From positions 1 through 64,000 of the forward strand of contig JADPRS010000008.1 of assembly GCA_015686845.1 (NCBI GenBank): 64,000 nt of DNA, written 5' to 3'. The position numbers were made by a program, and so were the translations under genes. Source of the stretch: Lutibacter sp. B2. Lineage in GTDB: Bacteria > Bacillota > Clostridia > Peptostreptococcales > Thermotaleaceae. Positions 36,044 through 45,366 of the stretch are shown here, one piece after another. The notes beneath the pieces are model-generated. The model saw only the letters and a program-made list of their open reading frames with translations, was not told the origin of the DNA and ran no database searches. Positions within the stretch are counted from its first letter, which is position 1; each line of letters opens with the position of its first letter.

Positions 36044-37138
36044 ATGAAAGAAACACTTACCAATAGGCAAATTGCTTTTGTTCTTTTTGGCGTAATCGTA
36101 GGTTATGGTGTGTTGAGTCTTCCTAAAAATATTGCAGAAAATGCAGGTACAGGAGGATGGTTTACATTATTAATTGGAACAAGTATAGCGATTATTTTTG
36201 TATACATACTTACCTATCTTGCATATGTGCATAAAAATAAAACAATATATGAGTATAGTAATCTATTAGTTGGGAAATTTATAACCTATATATTTATGAT
36301 TATATATATAATTTACTTTTTTATGCTCTTTACAATGATCATAAGAATGTCTTGTGAAGCGATTAAGCTTACTGTATTAATAAAAACGCCTGTATGGGCA
36401 TTATGTTTCAGTTTTCTTTCCGTTGTATATTATGCTGTGATCAAAAGACTGGGCACAATTGCAAAAATCTGTGAAATATATGGTTTGATGATTATGGTAA
36501 GTGCTATAATTATACATTTATCCATATTTACCCACGGAAAATTAATAAATTTAAGACCTTTTTTTGTTGTAGAAGACATATCGGCATATTTAAAAGGAAC
36601 TTTAACTACGGTATTTCCATTTTTAGGTATAGAAATACTTACGATTATATCTTTTAACAAAAAGGAGAATAACAAAAAAATATTTAAACATATAGCATGG
36701 ATGATCGTATTCATAGGTATTTTTTATATACTTGTTGTAGAATCTTGTATTTCTGTTATGGGTGCGGATTCTATTATTTATTATAAAGATGCGTTAATCT
36801 CAACAATAAGAAGAGTTGATATTAAAAGTCTTCAGTTTTTAGAAAGGCTTGATGGTATTATTTTAACCATATGGATTATGTCTATATTGTGTACTCTTTT
36901 TTTAGAGGCATATGCGTCAATTTTTCTTATTAGTAAAGTATTCAAAAAGAGTAATTTCAAAGGTCTTGCATTCATTGTGATGATTTTATCTTTTATTGTT
37001 GCTCAGATGCCTAAGTCTCTTGATGAAGTGGAGCAAATACTAGAATATATTAGCTATGTAGGAATCGTAACTGCAGGGGTTATACCAACTATATTATTTT
37101 TAATTACGAAGGTGAAAAAATATGATAAAAAAGTTTGA
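36044..37138 (+). CDS. Spore germination receptor B subunit (GerAB family permease)
   Basis: 364-residue integral membrane protein of the endospore germination permease family (APC superfamily fold, ten hydrophobic segments; N-terminal TNRQIAFVLFGVIVGYGVLSLPK). B subunits bind small germinants in the spore inner membrane. ATG at 36044 follows GAGGGGAGGGG. Its end overlaps the GerC-type gene by 17 bases. In classical operons the order is A-B-C; here B comes first. Confidence 0.9.
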   Translation: MKETLTNRQIAFVLFGVIVGYGVLSLPKNIAENAGTGGWFTLLIGTSIAIIFVYILTYLAYVHKNKTIYEYSNLLVGKFITYIFMIIYIIYFFMLFTMIIRMSCEAIKLTVLIKTPVWALCFSFLSVVYYAVIKRLGTIAKICEIYGLMIMVSAIIIHLSIFTHGKLINLRPFFVVEDISAYLKGTLTTVFPFLGIEILTIISFNKKENNKKIFKHIAWMIVFIGIFYILVVESCISVMGADSIIYYKDALISTIRRVDIKSLQFLERLDGIILTIWIMSILCTLFLEAYASIFLISKVFKKSNFKGLAFIVMILSFIVAQMPKSLDEVEQILEYISYVGIVTAGVIPTILFLITKVKKYDKKV

Positions 37139-38258
37139 TAAATTATTGATAATATGTATACTTTCAGTATTGTTAACTGGTTGTTGGGATTCAGAAGACA
37201 TTAATAAAAAAAGTATTACCATTACCCTTGGGGTAGATTATGTGAATGATGGTATTGAATTTTCGGGTGAACTTGCTAAGCTTAGATCTTCACCAAGTGA
37301 AAGTGGTGAAAAGAATCAGGCATCAGGTGTATATCAATTATTGTCTTATGGTAAAAATTTTGAGGAATCGAGAAGACACTATGATTCTATAAACCCTTAT
37401 CCTGTATTTTTAGGGGCTACAAGAGTTGTTATTTTTGGTCAAAACTATGCAAAAGAAGGTATAGAGCCTTATTTAAATAGAATTGACCACTTATACGATT
37501 ATAGAAAAACCCTATTATCTGTAGTAAGCCGCGAAACACCTACAGAGTTATTTAAGATAAAGGTAGAAAAAGATATATCGGTAGGATTTTTAATAGATGA
37601 TATTATGCAGAATTTAGAAATGAGAGGAGAAGCCTTATATCCACAGATTGGAGAAATCCTTTCTGATATAGCATTAGGTCATGTTGGTTATGTACTTCCA
37701 TATATAGGAATAGAGAGGGGTTCTATAAAATATTTAGGGATGGCGGTTATGAAAGATTCAAAATTAGAAGGGACCATTGATCTTGAAAATACACATGGCG
37801 TATTGTATATATTAGCACAAAATCCTACATTGGTTGAAGTCATACCTAGTACTAAGAATGAGAAAAATCAAATTTCTTTTACAACCTTTATTAAAAAAAG
37901 AAAGATTAAAACAGACTATATAGATGAAAAAGTGATCATTAATATTGATTTGGATTTAAAAGCACAATTAAGATATCAGTATTATCCCGAGCCAGTAGAG
38001 GATGAAGATATTAAGAAATTAGAGGATATGATCTCAAAAAAAGTTGAGAATGATATTGTGTCTACGATGAAGAAAGCGAAAAATGAATTTGAGTGTGATT
38101 TTTTTGATTTTGTAAGATACTTCAGAGCGGAACATCCTGAAATTTATAAGAAAATAAAATGGGAAGACCAGTTTACTAGGGCAGATATAAATGTGAATGT
38201 AAAAACGAAAGTTATAAATAGGAGTTTAGAAGACCCTAATGCTAAAAAGAAATATTAA
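37122..38258 (+). CDS. Spore germination receptor C subunit (Ger(x)C lipoprotein)
   Basis: 378-residue lipoprotein: signal ending VLLTGC with lipobox Cys at about residue 21, followed by WDSEDINKKSI, the hallmark of the Ger(x)C family. Lipidated C subunits sit on the outer face of the spore inner membrane and are needed for a functional receptor. The gene overlaps the B-subunit gene and ends three bases before the A-subunit ATG, so the three are one translation-coupled set. Confidence 0.92.
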   Translation: MIKKFDKLLIICILSVLLTGCWDSEDINKKSITITLGVDYVNDGIEFSGELAKLRSSPSESGEKNQASGVYQLLSYGKNFEESRRHYDSINPYPVFLGATRVVIFGQNYAKEGIEPYLNRIDHLYDYRKTLLSVVSRETPTELFKIKVEKDISVGFLIDDIMQNLEMRGEALYPQIGEILSDIALGHVGYVLPYIGIERGSIKYLGMAVMKDSKLEGTIDLENTHGVLYILAQNPTLVEVIPSTKNEKNQISFTTFIKKRKIKTDYIDEKVIINIDLDLKAQLRYQYYPEPVEDEDIKKLEDMISKKVENDIVSTMKKAKNEFECDFFDFVRYFRAEHPEIYKKIKWEDQFTRADINVNVKTKVINRSLEDPNAKKKY

Positions 38259-38261
38259 AGG

Positions 38262-39695
38262 ATGGATCCTATGAAAAATAAATTTATAGATAAGATAGAA
38301 GAATTCAGTAAAGAAAGTTTAGGAATATCTATAAGAAAAATGTCTATTGCAAATACAGAAGTATTCATACTATATATTGGACAACTTACAGATAAAGACA
38401 GTCTTTCAAATAACATTATAAAACCAATCCTTCAAAATGGAATGAATAATATTCTTACAATAGAGCAAATAGCAACATCTGTTATTTATGTAGATGATAT
38501 TTCTATCTATGATGATGAAAATAAGATGATAGATTATATACTAGAAGGTAAGTCTATTATTTTAATGTCCAATGCGTGTAAATACATAGTAGCAAATACA
38601 CTAAAGGTTGAAAAAAGAGGGGTTCAGTCACCAGAGATAGATACTACATTAAGAGGACCTAAGGATTCCTTTACTGAAAACTTTGATGATAACCTGTCAT
38701 TAATAAGATATAGAATAAAAGATCCAGCCCTTAGAATCGATCATTTTACCATTGGAAAAAGATCAAGGACAAGTGTTGCATTAATTTATATAAAAGATAT
38801 TGCAAATGAAAAATGTGTTAATGAAGTAAAAAGAAGATTAGAAGATATAGATATAGATGGTGTTTTTGAATCAGGGTATATTCAAAAATTTATGTTAAAT
38901 AATACGTTTGATCTTTTTCCACAAGTGGGTATTATGGAGCGGTCAGATACAGCATGTGCAAATATCATTGAAGGCAAGGTTATTATAGTTGTAGAGGGTA
39001 GTAATCTAGCTTTGGTTATGCCAAAAACGTTTATTGAATTTTTAGATGTTGATGATGATCATTACGATAATATATATTTAGGAATGTTTTCTAAATTATT
39101 GAGGATCACAGCCCTTATAATATCTTTAACATTGGCTTCATTGTATGTTGCAGTGGTTAGTTTTCATACTGATATCCTGCCATCCCAATATATTTTGGCT
39201 ATAGCAACTTCTAGAGGAACCGTTCCTTTTAATTCAGTAGTAGAAGCTATGTTAATGGAATTTGTAGCAGAAATACTAAGAGAAGCGAGTATAAGACTTC
39301 CAAAACAAATAGGTCCAGCCATTGGTATTGTAGGTGCCATTGTTATTGGTCAGGCCGCAGTTGCAGCAGGATTGGTTAGTCCTCTTATGGTTATTATGGT
39401 ATCTTTATCTGTTATGTGTTCATTTGTATCTCCTGATTATACAATCGTAAACCCAATTCGAATATTGAAGTTTTTTATGATTGCTATGACAGGCACATTA
39501 GGGTTATTTGGATTTGTCATTGGATTGACTTTTATTGCAATTAATATATGCTCTATGACAAGTTTTGGCGTATCCTATGTTGCACCCCTTTCTCCTTTTA
39601 ACTTTGTAGATTTGAAAAATTATATTTTTAGTGATATAACCTTATCTAAAAAAAGACCTAAATTTTTAAATACAAGAGATAAGACAAGGCAATAA
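38262..39695 (+). CDS. Spore germination receptor A subunit (GerAA family)
   Basis: 477-residue membrane protein of the GerA/SpoVAF family. A soluble N-terminal half (about 1-275) is followed by about five membrane segments including RLPKQIGPAIGIVGAIVIGQAAV. Family motifs PRGPKDSFTE-like (here LRGPKDSFTENFDDN, about 127-141) and IKDPALRIDHFTIGKRSRT are present. ATG follows GGATGGATCCT. The next gene, a GH8 protein, starts 20 bases after this stop with no terminator between. Confidence 0.93.
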   Translation: MDPMKNKFIDKIEEFSKESLGISIRKMSIANTEVFILYIGQLTDKDSLSNNIIKPILQNGMNNILTIEQIATSVIYVDDISIYDDENKMIDYILEGKSIILMSNACKYIVANTLKVEKRGVQSPEIDTTLRGPKDSFTENFDDNLSLIRYRIKDPALRIDHFTIGKRSRTSVALIYIKDIANEKCVNEVKRRLEDIDIDGVFESGYIQKFMLNNTFDLFPQVGIMERSDTACANIIEGKVIIVVEGSNLALVMPKTFIEFLDVDDDHYDNIYLGMFSKLLRITALIISLTLASLYVAVVSFHTDILPSQYILAIATSRGTVPFNSVVEAMLMEFVAEILREASIRLPKQIGPAIGIVGAIVIGQAAVAAGLVSPLMVIMVSLSVMCSFVSPDYTIVNPIRILKFFMIAMTGTLGLFGFVIGLTFIAINICSMTSFGVSYVAPLSPFNFVDLKNYIFSDITLSKKRPKFLNTRDKTRQ

Positions 39696-39715
39696 TGTTC
39701 TTAAAGGAGATGAAA

Positions 39716-40819
39716 ATGCGTAAAAAAAATATGATATTTACTATAATTTGTAGCATCCTTTTATCAAGTATTATATTTTTTTATGATGCAGACAAGTTAG
39801 GGATTCGTAATGAAAAACTTACAAAACATGAATTTGAAAAAAAACATATGGATGAAGAACTAAATTGTTTACATTTTATAGAGAAAAAATTAAGTTCTAA
39901 AGCTGGAGGAATTCATACGAATTATTTAGATACGAAAGAAAGAACAAATCTAGCCAGTGGACATGAGATATTATCTGAATCAGAAGGATTGATAATGCTT
40001 TATTATGTAAAGAACAATAATAAAGCACTGTTTGATCAGCATTTTGAATTTGTTAGAAAAAACATGATGACAAAAAAGGGTGGGATAAAGTGGCGGGTTC
40101 GAGAAGGTAATAATAATTTGACTAGCAGTGCTGCCAGTATAGATGATTTAAGAGTGGTTCATGCATTGCTAGAGGCATACACTAAATGGAAAGAAAAAGA
40201 ATACTATGAATTGATGTGTAAAATAAGTAAATATACATTAAAAAATAGTACTTATAAAGAGATCCTAACCAATCGTTATGAGGATCATGATATTGATCTT
40301 TCCTATATTGATGTATATACCATAAAGTTGCTTGAAGATAAAAAATGGGACAAGATTTACAATCATTCATTAGATATTATTGAAAAAGGATATATATCAG
40401 ATGAATTTCCTTTGTATAAGAAAGAATATCATATAAATACAAAAAAATATTTAAATACTAAAAGGATTAATATGATAGATTCTTTATTGGTTGTACTTCA
40501 TCTTAGTGAAGTTGGTTTGGTGAAAGAAAAAACCATAGATTGGATAGGAAATGAGCTTCTTAATAAAGGAAAGATTTACTCTGATTACGATCTATCTACT
40601 GAAACTCATTCTGGTAATGGAGAATCAACTGCGGTCTATTCAATTATTGCAAGGATTGCTAAAAATATAGGAAATGAAGCTTTATATGACAAGGCCATAA
40701 GAAAAATGATAAATCTCCAAGTAAATGATCCGTCCAGCAAGATCTATGGTTCATTTGGAGATATAAATACTTTACAAGTATACTCTTTTGACAATTTACA
40801 GGCACTTTTAGCTTTTTAA
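39716..40819 (+). CDS. Glycoside hydrolase family 8-like protein (YdaJ/BcsZ-like)
   Basis: 367-residue secreted or membrane-tethered protein with an N-terminal hydrophobic segment (about 6-23). The body resembles GH8 enzymes: SESEGLIMLYYVKNN (the general-acid Glu region), then SSAASIDDLRVVHALLEAYTKW (the acidic pair region), and a late ESTAVYSIIARIAK. In B. subtilis YdaJ and in cellulose operons such proteins trim the polymer. ATG at 39716 lies eight bases after AAAGGAG; an earlier ATG at 39695 overlaps the GerA stop but has no ribosome site. Confidence 0.78.
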   Translation: MRKKNMIFTIICSILLSSIIFFYDADKLGIRNEKLTKHEFEKKHMDEELNCLHFIEKKLSSKAGGIHTNYLDTKERTNLASGHEILSESEGLIMLYYVKNNNKALFDQHFEFVRKNMMTKKGGIKWRVREGNNNLTSSAASIDDLRVVHALLEAYTKWKEKEYYELMCKISKYTLKNSTYKEILTNRYEDHDIDLSYIDVYTIKLLEDKKWDKIYNHSLDIIEKGYISDEFPLYKKEYHINTKKYLNTKRINMIDSLLVVLHLSEVGLVKEKTIDWIGNELLNKGKIYSDYDLSTETHSGNGESTAVYSIIARIAKNIGNEALYDKAIRKMINLQVNDPSSKIYGSFGDINTLQVYSFDNLQALLAF

Positions 40820-40834
40820 TAATAGGAGGCATTC

Positions 40835-41680
40835 GTGAAAAAATCAAATGAATATATAGACATGTTTTTTATGCTTCTAATGATTATTATATTTACAATA
40901 ACCACATACCTCATGATCAATAGTAAAGATGTCATGATGAAGGAGTATATTTTATATAGTATAACTTTTTTACTTATTTTAATAACCTATGCTACAAGTA
41001 TAATAATAGGCCTTCTTGTAAGCTCCATTTTTGTATTTACATATGGAAGTTATATTCTTTATCAAAGTATGGTGTATAGCAAAGAAAATAGTTTTCAAGA
41101 TTATTTTTGGATTATTGTATTACCTATTGTAGTTTTTGTTGTGGGAAAATTATCGGCAAATATTAAAGAAATACAAGATACAAACAAAGAACTGAGAAGT
41201 GAAACAGAAAAGCTAGTAACCATAGATCCAGTTACAGGACTACAAAATACAAAAGGATTTTATATAGACTTAGACGCAGAAATGAGTAGGGCAAAACGTT
41301 ATGGATTTAATTTGAGCATTATGATATGCAAAATACAATATTTCGAAGAATTAATGAATATATATGGAGAACAAAAAACACAAAAAATAATTAAAAAAAT
41401 AGCAGATGAATTAAAAAAATCAAATAGAAATGAAGATAAAATTTATAAACTTAAGGAAGATGTATTTGCTGTGATCCTTCCTAACACAGATTTGATTGGT
41501 TCGGAAGTAGTAAAAGACAGATTTAGAACGAGAGTAGATGATGTGATTGTAAATAAGGAAGAAGAGATAGAGCACTATCATATAAATCTGAAAATAGGCA
41601 TGTTTCAATATAGTGAAAAGGTAACAAATCCTTTTATGTTTAAAGAGTTGGCTGAAAAGGAGCTAGAATTTGATGTATAA
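40835..41680 (+). CDS. Membrane protein with degenerate GGDEF domain, probable cyclic-di-GMP receptor (YdaK-like)
   Basis: 281 residues: four or so N-terminal membrane helices (about 8-110), a short coiled segment, then a GGDEF-fold domain (about 125-281). The catalytic GGDEF motif is replaced by KEDVF (207-211), so synthesis of cyclic-di-GMP is not expected. The inhibitory I-site RxxD is intact: Arg198-Asn-Glu-Asp201, exactly five residues before the motif. This is the configuration of a cyclic-di-GMP-binding receptor, like B. subtilis YdaK. GTG start follows AGGAGG. It sits directly before the synthase genes. Confidence 0.87.
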   Translation: MKKSNEYIDMFFMLLMIIIFTITTYLMINSKDVMMKEYILYSITFLLILITYATSIIIGLLVSSIFVFTYGSYILYQSMVYSKENSFQDYFWIIVLPIVVFVVGKLSANIKEIQDTNKELRSETEKLVTIDPVTGLQNTKGFYIDLDAEMSRAKRYGFNLSIMICKIQYFEELMNIYGEQKTQKIIKKIADELKKSNRNEDKIYKLKEDVFAVILPNTDLIGSEVVKDRFRTRVDDVIVNKEEEIEHYHINLKIGMFQYSEKVTNPFMFKELAEKELEFDV

Positions 41681-41858
41681 AAAAATTATAGTTTTAATTA
41701 TTTTCTTTATATTATTTAGTGGTTTTGACATAGTAAATGATTTTTACCTAGTAACGAATATATTTGGAGGAATTATAATAGGGGTTAGTATTATTTTCTT
41801 AATAATATTATTTATTTCTAAAAACAAGGGGAATAAGAAGCTTTTTAGGAGGAAATAA
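41673..41858 (+). CDS. Small membrane protein of the exopolysaccharide operon (61 aa)
   Basis: Two hydrophobic helices (about 4-20 and 27-48) and a basic C-terminus (KNKGNKKLFRRK). No recognised family. The ATG at 41673 overlaps the end of the GGDEF gene; AAAGGAG lies ten bases upstream. Its stop overlaps the glycosyltransferase ATG by one base, so it is translationally locked into the operon. It takes the position of the much larger YdaL in Bacillus. It could be a small accessory subunit of the synthase. Confidence 0.7.
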   Translation: MYKKIIVLIIFFILFSGFDIVNDFYLVTNIFGGIIIGVSIIFLIILFISKNKGNKKLFRRK

Positions 41859-43123
41859 TGAATGGATTGGGCATTATAGATTATCTTTTTTTATATTCAT
41901 TGATATCTACATGGGCATTGTTACTTATAAATATTGTGTTATCTTTAAGTGGTTATAAATTTTTTACAAAAATAAATGAACAAAAAATAGATATATTAAA
42001 AGAACTTACAGTATTTCCTTCTATATCCGTATTAATTCCTGCGCATAATGAAGAATTGGTGATAGAAAGAACGGTAAAATCTATTTTATCGTTAGATTAT
42101 CCTAAGAACAAAATAGAGATTATCGTAATTAACGATCATTCATCGGACAGAACGCAAGAAATATTGGAAGATATACAAAAAAGTTATCCTGATAGAAATC
42201 TCAATATTATTACGACTGATAAAAATAATGGAGGAAAAGGAAAATCAAATGCATTAAATATAGGATTTCAGAAATCTAGAGGAGACTATATAGTGATTTA
42301 TGATGCAGATAATACGCCAGAAAAGTTGTCTTTAAGATATTTGGTACATACTATTATAAATGATGATGAATATGGAGCAGTGATTGGAAAATTTAGAACT
42401 AGGAATAAAGAAAAAAATATTTTAACTAGATTTATAAATATAGAAACCCTAAGTTTTCAATGGATGGCACAAGCTGGAAGATGGGAGTTGTTCAGATTAT
42501 GTACGATTCCAGGAACCAATTTTATCGTAAGAAGAAGTGTATTAAAAGCCCTTGGTGGTTGGGATATTCATGCCATTGCAGAAGATACAGAAATAAGTTT
42601 TAGAATTTATAAAATGGGCTATCGTATTGCATTTATGCCTCTTTCTGTCACGTGGGAACAAGAGCCTGAGACTTTGAGGGTGTGGTTTAAGCAACGTACG
42701 AGATGGGCAAAGGGAAATATTTATGTACTATTAAAATATGTTGGAGAAATTTTTAAAAGAACATCAAAGAGTGTTCTATTTGATTTATATTATTTTTCTT
42801 TCGTGTATTTTTTCTTCTTATCTTCAGTAATTATTTCAGATGGTATTTTTTTGATAGGATTATTTACAGATATAAGGGTAAGCTTATCCGGTAATTTCAT
42901 GTTACTTTGGATTATGGCATATATTCTTTTTATATTAGAAGTCAGTATTACCCTTACAAAAGAAAGAGGAGAACATAATTATAAAAATGTATTATTGGTA
43001 TCTATTATGTATTTTACATACTGTCAATTATGGATCATCGTTGCATTCAAAGGAATGTATTTATATATAAAGGATAAAATTTTAAAAAAAGAGACAAAAT
43101 GGTATAAGACAGAGCGTTTTTAG
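41858..43123 (+). CDS. Processive glycosyltransferase family 2 (BcsA/YdaM-like synthase)
   Basis: 421-residue membrane glycosyltransferase. The GT2 catalytic set is complete: DHSSDRT, DADNTP (DxD), EDTEISFR (TED-like) and QRTRW (QxxRW, the mark of processive synthases). One membrane helix precedes and about four follow the catalytic domain. There is no PilZ domain, so cyclic-di-GMP control must come from another protein, probably the degenerate GGDEF receptor two genes upstream. ATG follows AGGAGG inside the end of the previous gene. The polymer is a beta-glucan-like or hexosamine chain; identity is open. Confidence 0.9.
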   Translation: MNGLGIIDYLFLYSLISTWALLLINIVLSLSGYKFFTKINEQKIDILKELTVFPSISVLIPAHNEELVIERTVKSILSLDYPKNKIEIIVINDHSSDRTQEILEDIQKSYPDRNLNIITTDKNNGGKGKSNALNIGFQKSRGDYIVIYDADNTPEKLSLRYLVHTIINDDEYGAVIGKFRTRNKEKNILTRFINIETLSFQWMAQAGRWELFRLCTIPGTNFIVRRSVLKALGGWDIHAIAEDTEISFRIYKMGYRIAFMPLSVTWEQEPETLRVWFKQRTRWAKGNIYVLLKYVGEIFKRTSKSVLFDLYYFSFVYFFFLSSVIISDGIFLIGLFTDIRVSLSGNFMLLWIMAYILFILEVSITLTKERGEHNYKNVLLVSIMYFTYCQLWIIVAFKGMYLYIKDKILKKETKWYKTERF

Positions 43124-43133
43124 GAGTGAAAAC

Positions 43134-45200
43134 ATGAAAAAAAATGTTTGTTTTTTTATAATGATGATACTTTTAAACATAGTAAATCCTATGTGGGCTT
43201 ATTGTGAACCTACTATAAAAAACCATTCTTTTGATCAAGATATAAAAATAAATAGAACATTTGGAGAGCATAAATCATTTTTTTATGTAGATAAATATTG
43301 GAATTTAAAAAAGTCATATATAGAATTAATATTTAGTCAAAGTGAGATAAATGTGAATGAGCATTCTACTATTACCATATATATAAATAATACGCCTATA
43401 TATAGTACTGGGTTAAGGGACAAGGGTGTAAATAGAGATAGAATAAAAGTGTTCATCCCTGAAACCTTAATGAAGGAAGGGTATAATGAACTAAGTATAA
43501 AAACATATCATAGAATTTCTGATCTACCCTGTATGGATGATATAAATCCTGCAAACTGGATTTTATTTCATAAAGAATCGTATATTCATTTAGAATATGA
43601 AGAAAAAATAGATAGCAATATGTTAAAAGACTATCCATATCCATACTTAAAAGAAAGTGAAGAACTTCCATCAAGTACTGTTATAGTAGTACCAGATCAA
43701 GCTTCAAGCAATGAATTAAAGGTAGCAATGCTATTGGCAGCCAATTTTGGACAGAGAAGAAAATTTACTAATATGAATATAAATATTTATAAATATAGTG
43801 ATAAAATTATAAAAAAGAAGAGAAATATTATATTCATTGGAAGTAGTAAAAATTTACCTAGTGAGGTATTTTCAATACTATCAAGGGATGAATCCAATAC
43901 TATTTCAAATGAAGGTTTGATAAAAGAAATAAGGTCTCCTTATGATGAAAATTTTAGGATGCTTTTAATCTTATCAGATCATAATGAAAATTTACTGAAT
44001 GCAGCAAAAATCCTTTCAAAGGATGACTTAATATCTCAAATGGATCAATCAACACAGGTTGTTTCTAAAAATATAGAGTTTACAGAAGAAAGAAAAAAAG
44101 AGAAAAATAATATTGTATTAAAAGAGTTGGCATATGAAAGTGTGTTACTAGAAGGATTGTTTGAGAATCAAGCTACATTTGGAATTAATATTCCAAAGAA
44201 CTGGGAAATGGGTGAAGGTACAAAATTAAATATAAAAATGAGATATTCTAAAGTGTTAGATTTTGAAAAGTCCAGTATGACTATTTTTATAAATGGAACA
44301 CCTATAGGAAGTCATAAAATGAAGGCTGAAAAAGCAGATGAAGATGAAATAGAAATAGATATTCCTAAGGATGTTAAAGAAAGTAATTATTATGAATTAA
44401 AAATAGTATATAATCTCATGCAAGGAGATAAATTCTGTGAAATAAGACCCAATAAAGGTGTATGGGCATTTATATCCAATGAATCCTATTTGTATTTGCC
44501 TCATAATGATAAAAAAGATGCACTTTTTGAAAACTATCCAAATCCATTTATTAAGGATTACCAATTAAATAACGTATTATTAATTTTATCTAATAATCCA
44601 TCGAGCAAAGAAATGAGTATTGCGGGAAATATTATTGCTTTTTTAGGTCATGAAGCAGATAGTATATCTGGGTTAGAAGTGATTACGGCTAGGGATTTTT
44701 CTGATAAACATAAAAATAAAGAGATCATTATGATTGGAACACACGATAAAAATAATATGATTAAAAGTATTAATAAAGATTTGCATATTAAGTTTAATGA
44801 ACGTTTTGATAGATTTGTATCGAATGAGAAAATAGCAATATTAAATTCAAGTAATTTAGCTTCTATGCAATTCATCAAGTCTCCTTATAATAAGGATAAA
44901 AAAATCCTTGTAGTTACAGCTACAAATCAAGAAGGATTAGAGTGGGCAAAAAAGTACTTATCTGATTTTCAATTGATACAAAAAATAAAAGGAAATGCCG
45001 TAATTATAAATAAATCTGGAGATACTTATTCTAAATATTATGGGGTTGTAGATCAAACAAAAACAATAGAAGAAAAGAAAAGCAATGGTGAAAAAATCAT
45101 ATATAGTGCACAGATTAGAAATTATATTATTTTTATTGTTTCTATATTATTGTTCATTGTAGTTACCCTAGTTGTACTAATAAGAAAACATAAAAAATAG
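43134..45200 (+). CDS. BcsB/YdaN-like extracytoplasmic subunit of polysaccharide synthase
   Basis: 688-residue protein with a signal peptide (about 1-24), a large extracytoplasmic part containing two similar BcsB-type halves (each with a carbohydrate-binding-like module, ITIYINNTPIYSTGL and MTIFINGTPIGSHKM, and a following flavodoxin-like fold), and a C-terminal membrane anchor (about 660-684). BcsB guides the nascent chain leaving BcsA. It starts ten bases after the synthase. A strong terminator follows, closing the operon. Confidence 0.88.
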   Translation: MKKNVCFFIMMILLNIVNPMWAYCEPTIKNHSFDQDIKINRTFGEHKSFFYVDKYWNLKKSYIELIFSQSEINVNEHSTITIYINNTPIYSTGLRDKGVNRDRIKVFIPETLMKEGYNELSIKTYHRISDLPCMDDINPANWILFHKESYIHLEYEEKIDSNMLKDYPYPYLKESEELPSSTVIVVPDQASSNELKVAMLLAANFGQRRKFTNMNINIYKYSDKIIKKKRNIIFIGSSKNLPSEVFSILSRDESNTISNEGLIKEIRSPYDENFRMLLILSDHNENLLNAAKILSKDDLISQMDQSTQVVSKNIEFTEERKKEKNNIVLKELAYESVLLEGLFENQATFGINIPKNWEMGEGTKLNIKMRYSKVLDFEKSSMTIFINGTPIGSHKMKAEKADEDEIEIDIPKDVKESNYYELKIVYNLMQGDKFCEIRPNKGVWAFISNESYLYLPHNDKKDALFENYPNPFIKDYQLNNVLLILSNNPSSKEMSIAGNIIAFLGHEADSISGLEVITARDFSDKHKNKEIIMIGTHDKNNMIKSINKDLHIKFNERFDRFVSNEKIAILNSSNLASMQFIKSPYNKDKKILVVTATNQEGLEWAKKYLSDFQLIQKIKGNAVIINKSGDTYSKYYGVVDQTKTIEEKKSNGEKIIYSAQIRNYIIFIVSILLFIVVTLVVLIRKHKK

Positions 45201-45204
45201 ATGG

Positions 45205-45250
45205 AATATAAAAGAGTTTCAAAGAATTTGTTGAGGCTCTTTTATATTTA
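45205..45250 (+). terminator. Terminator closing the ger-polysaccharide gene run
   Basis: AATATAAAAGAG pairs with CTCTTTTATATT across a 20-base loop, then T-rich sequence. It is the first clear terminator after 36044. Confidence 0.7.
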
Positions 45251-45366
45251 CAAATTTTAAAATTTAAGGTATTATTTTCATAAGAAGTTAACTAACGGTA
45301 GATAGATAATAACTTTAAAATTAGAAAGATGACATTAAAAATATAAAGCATTGGGAGGAATAACGT

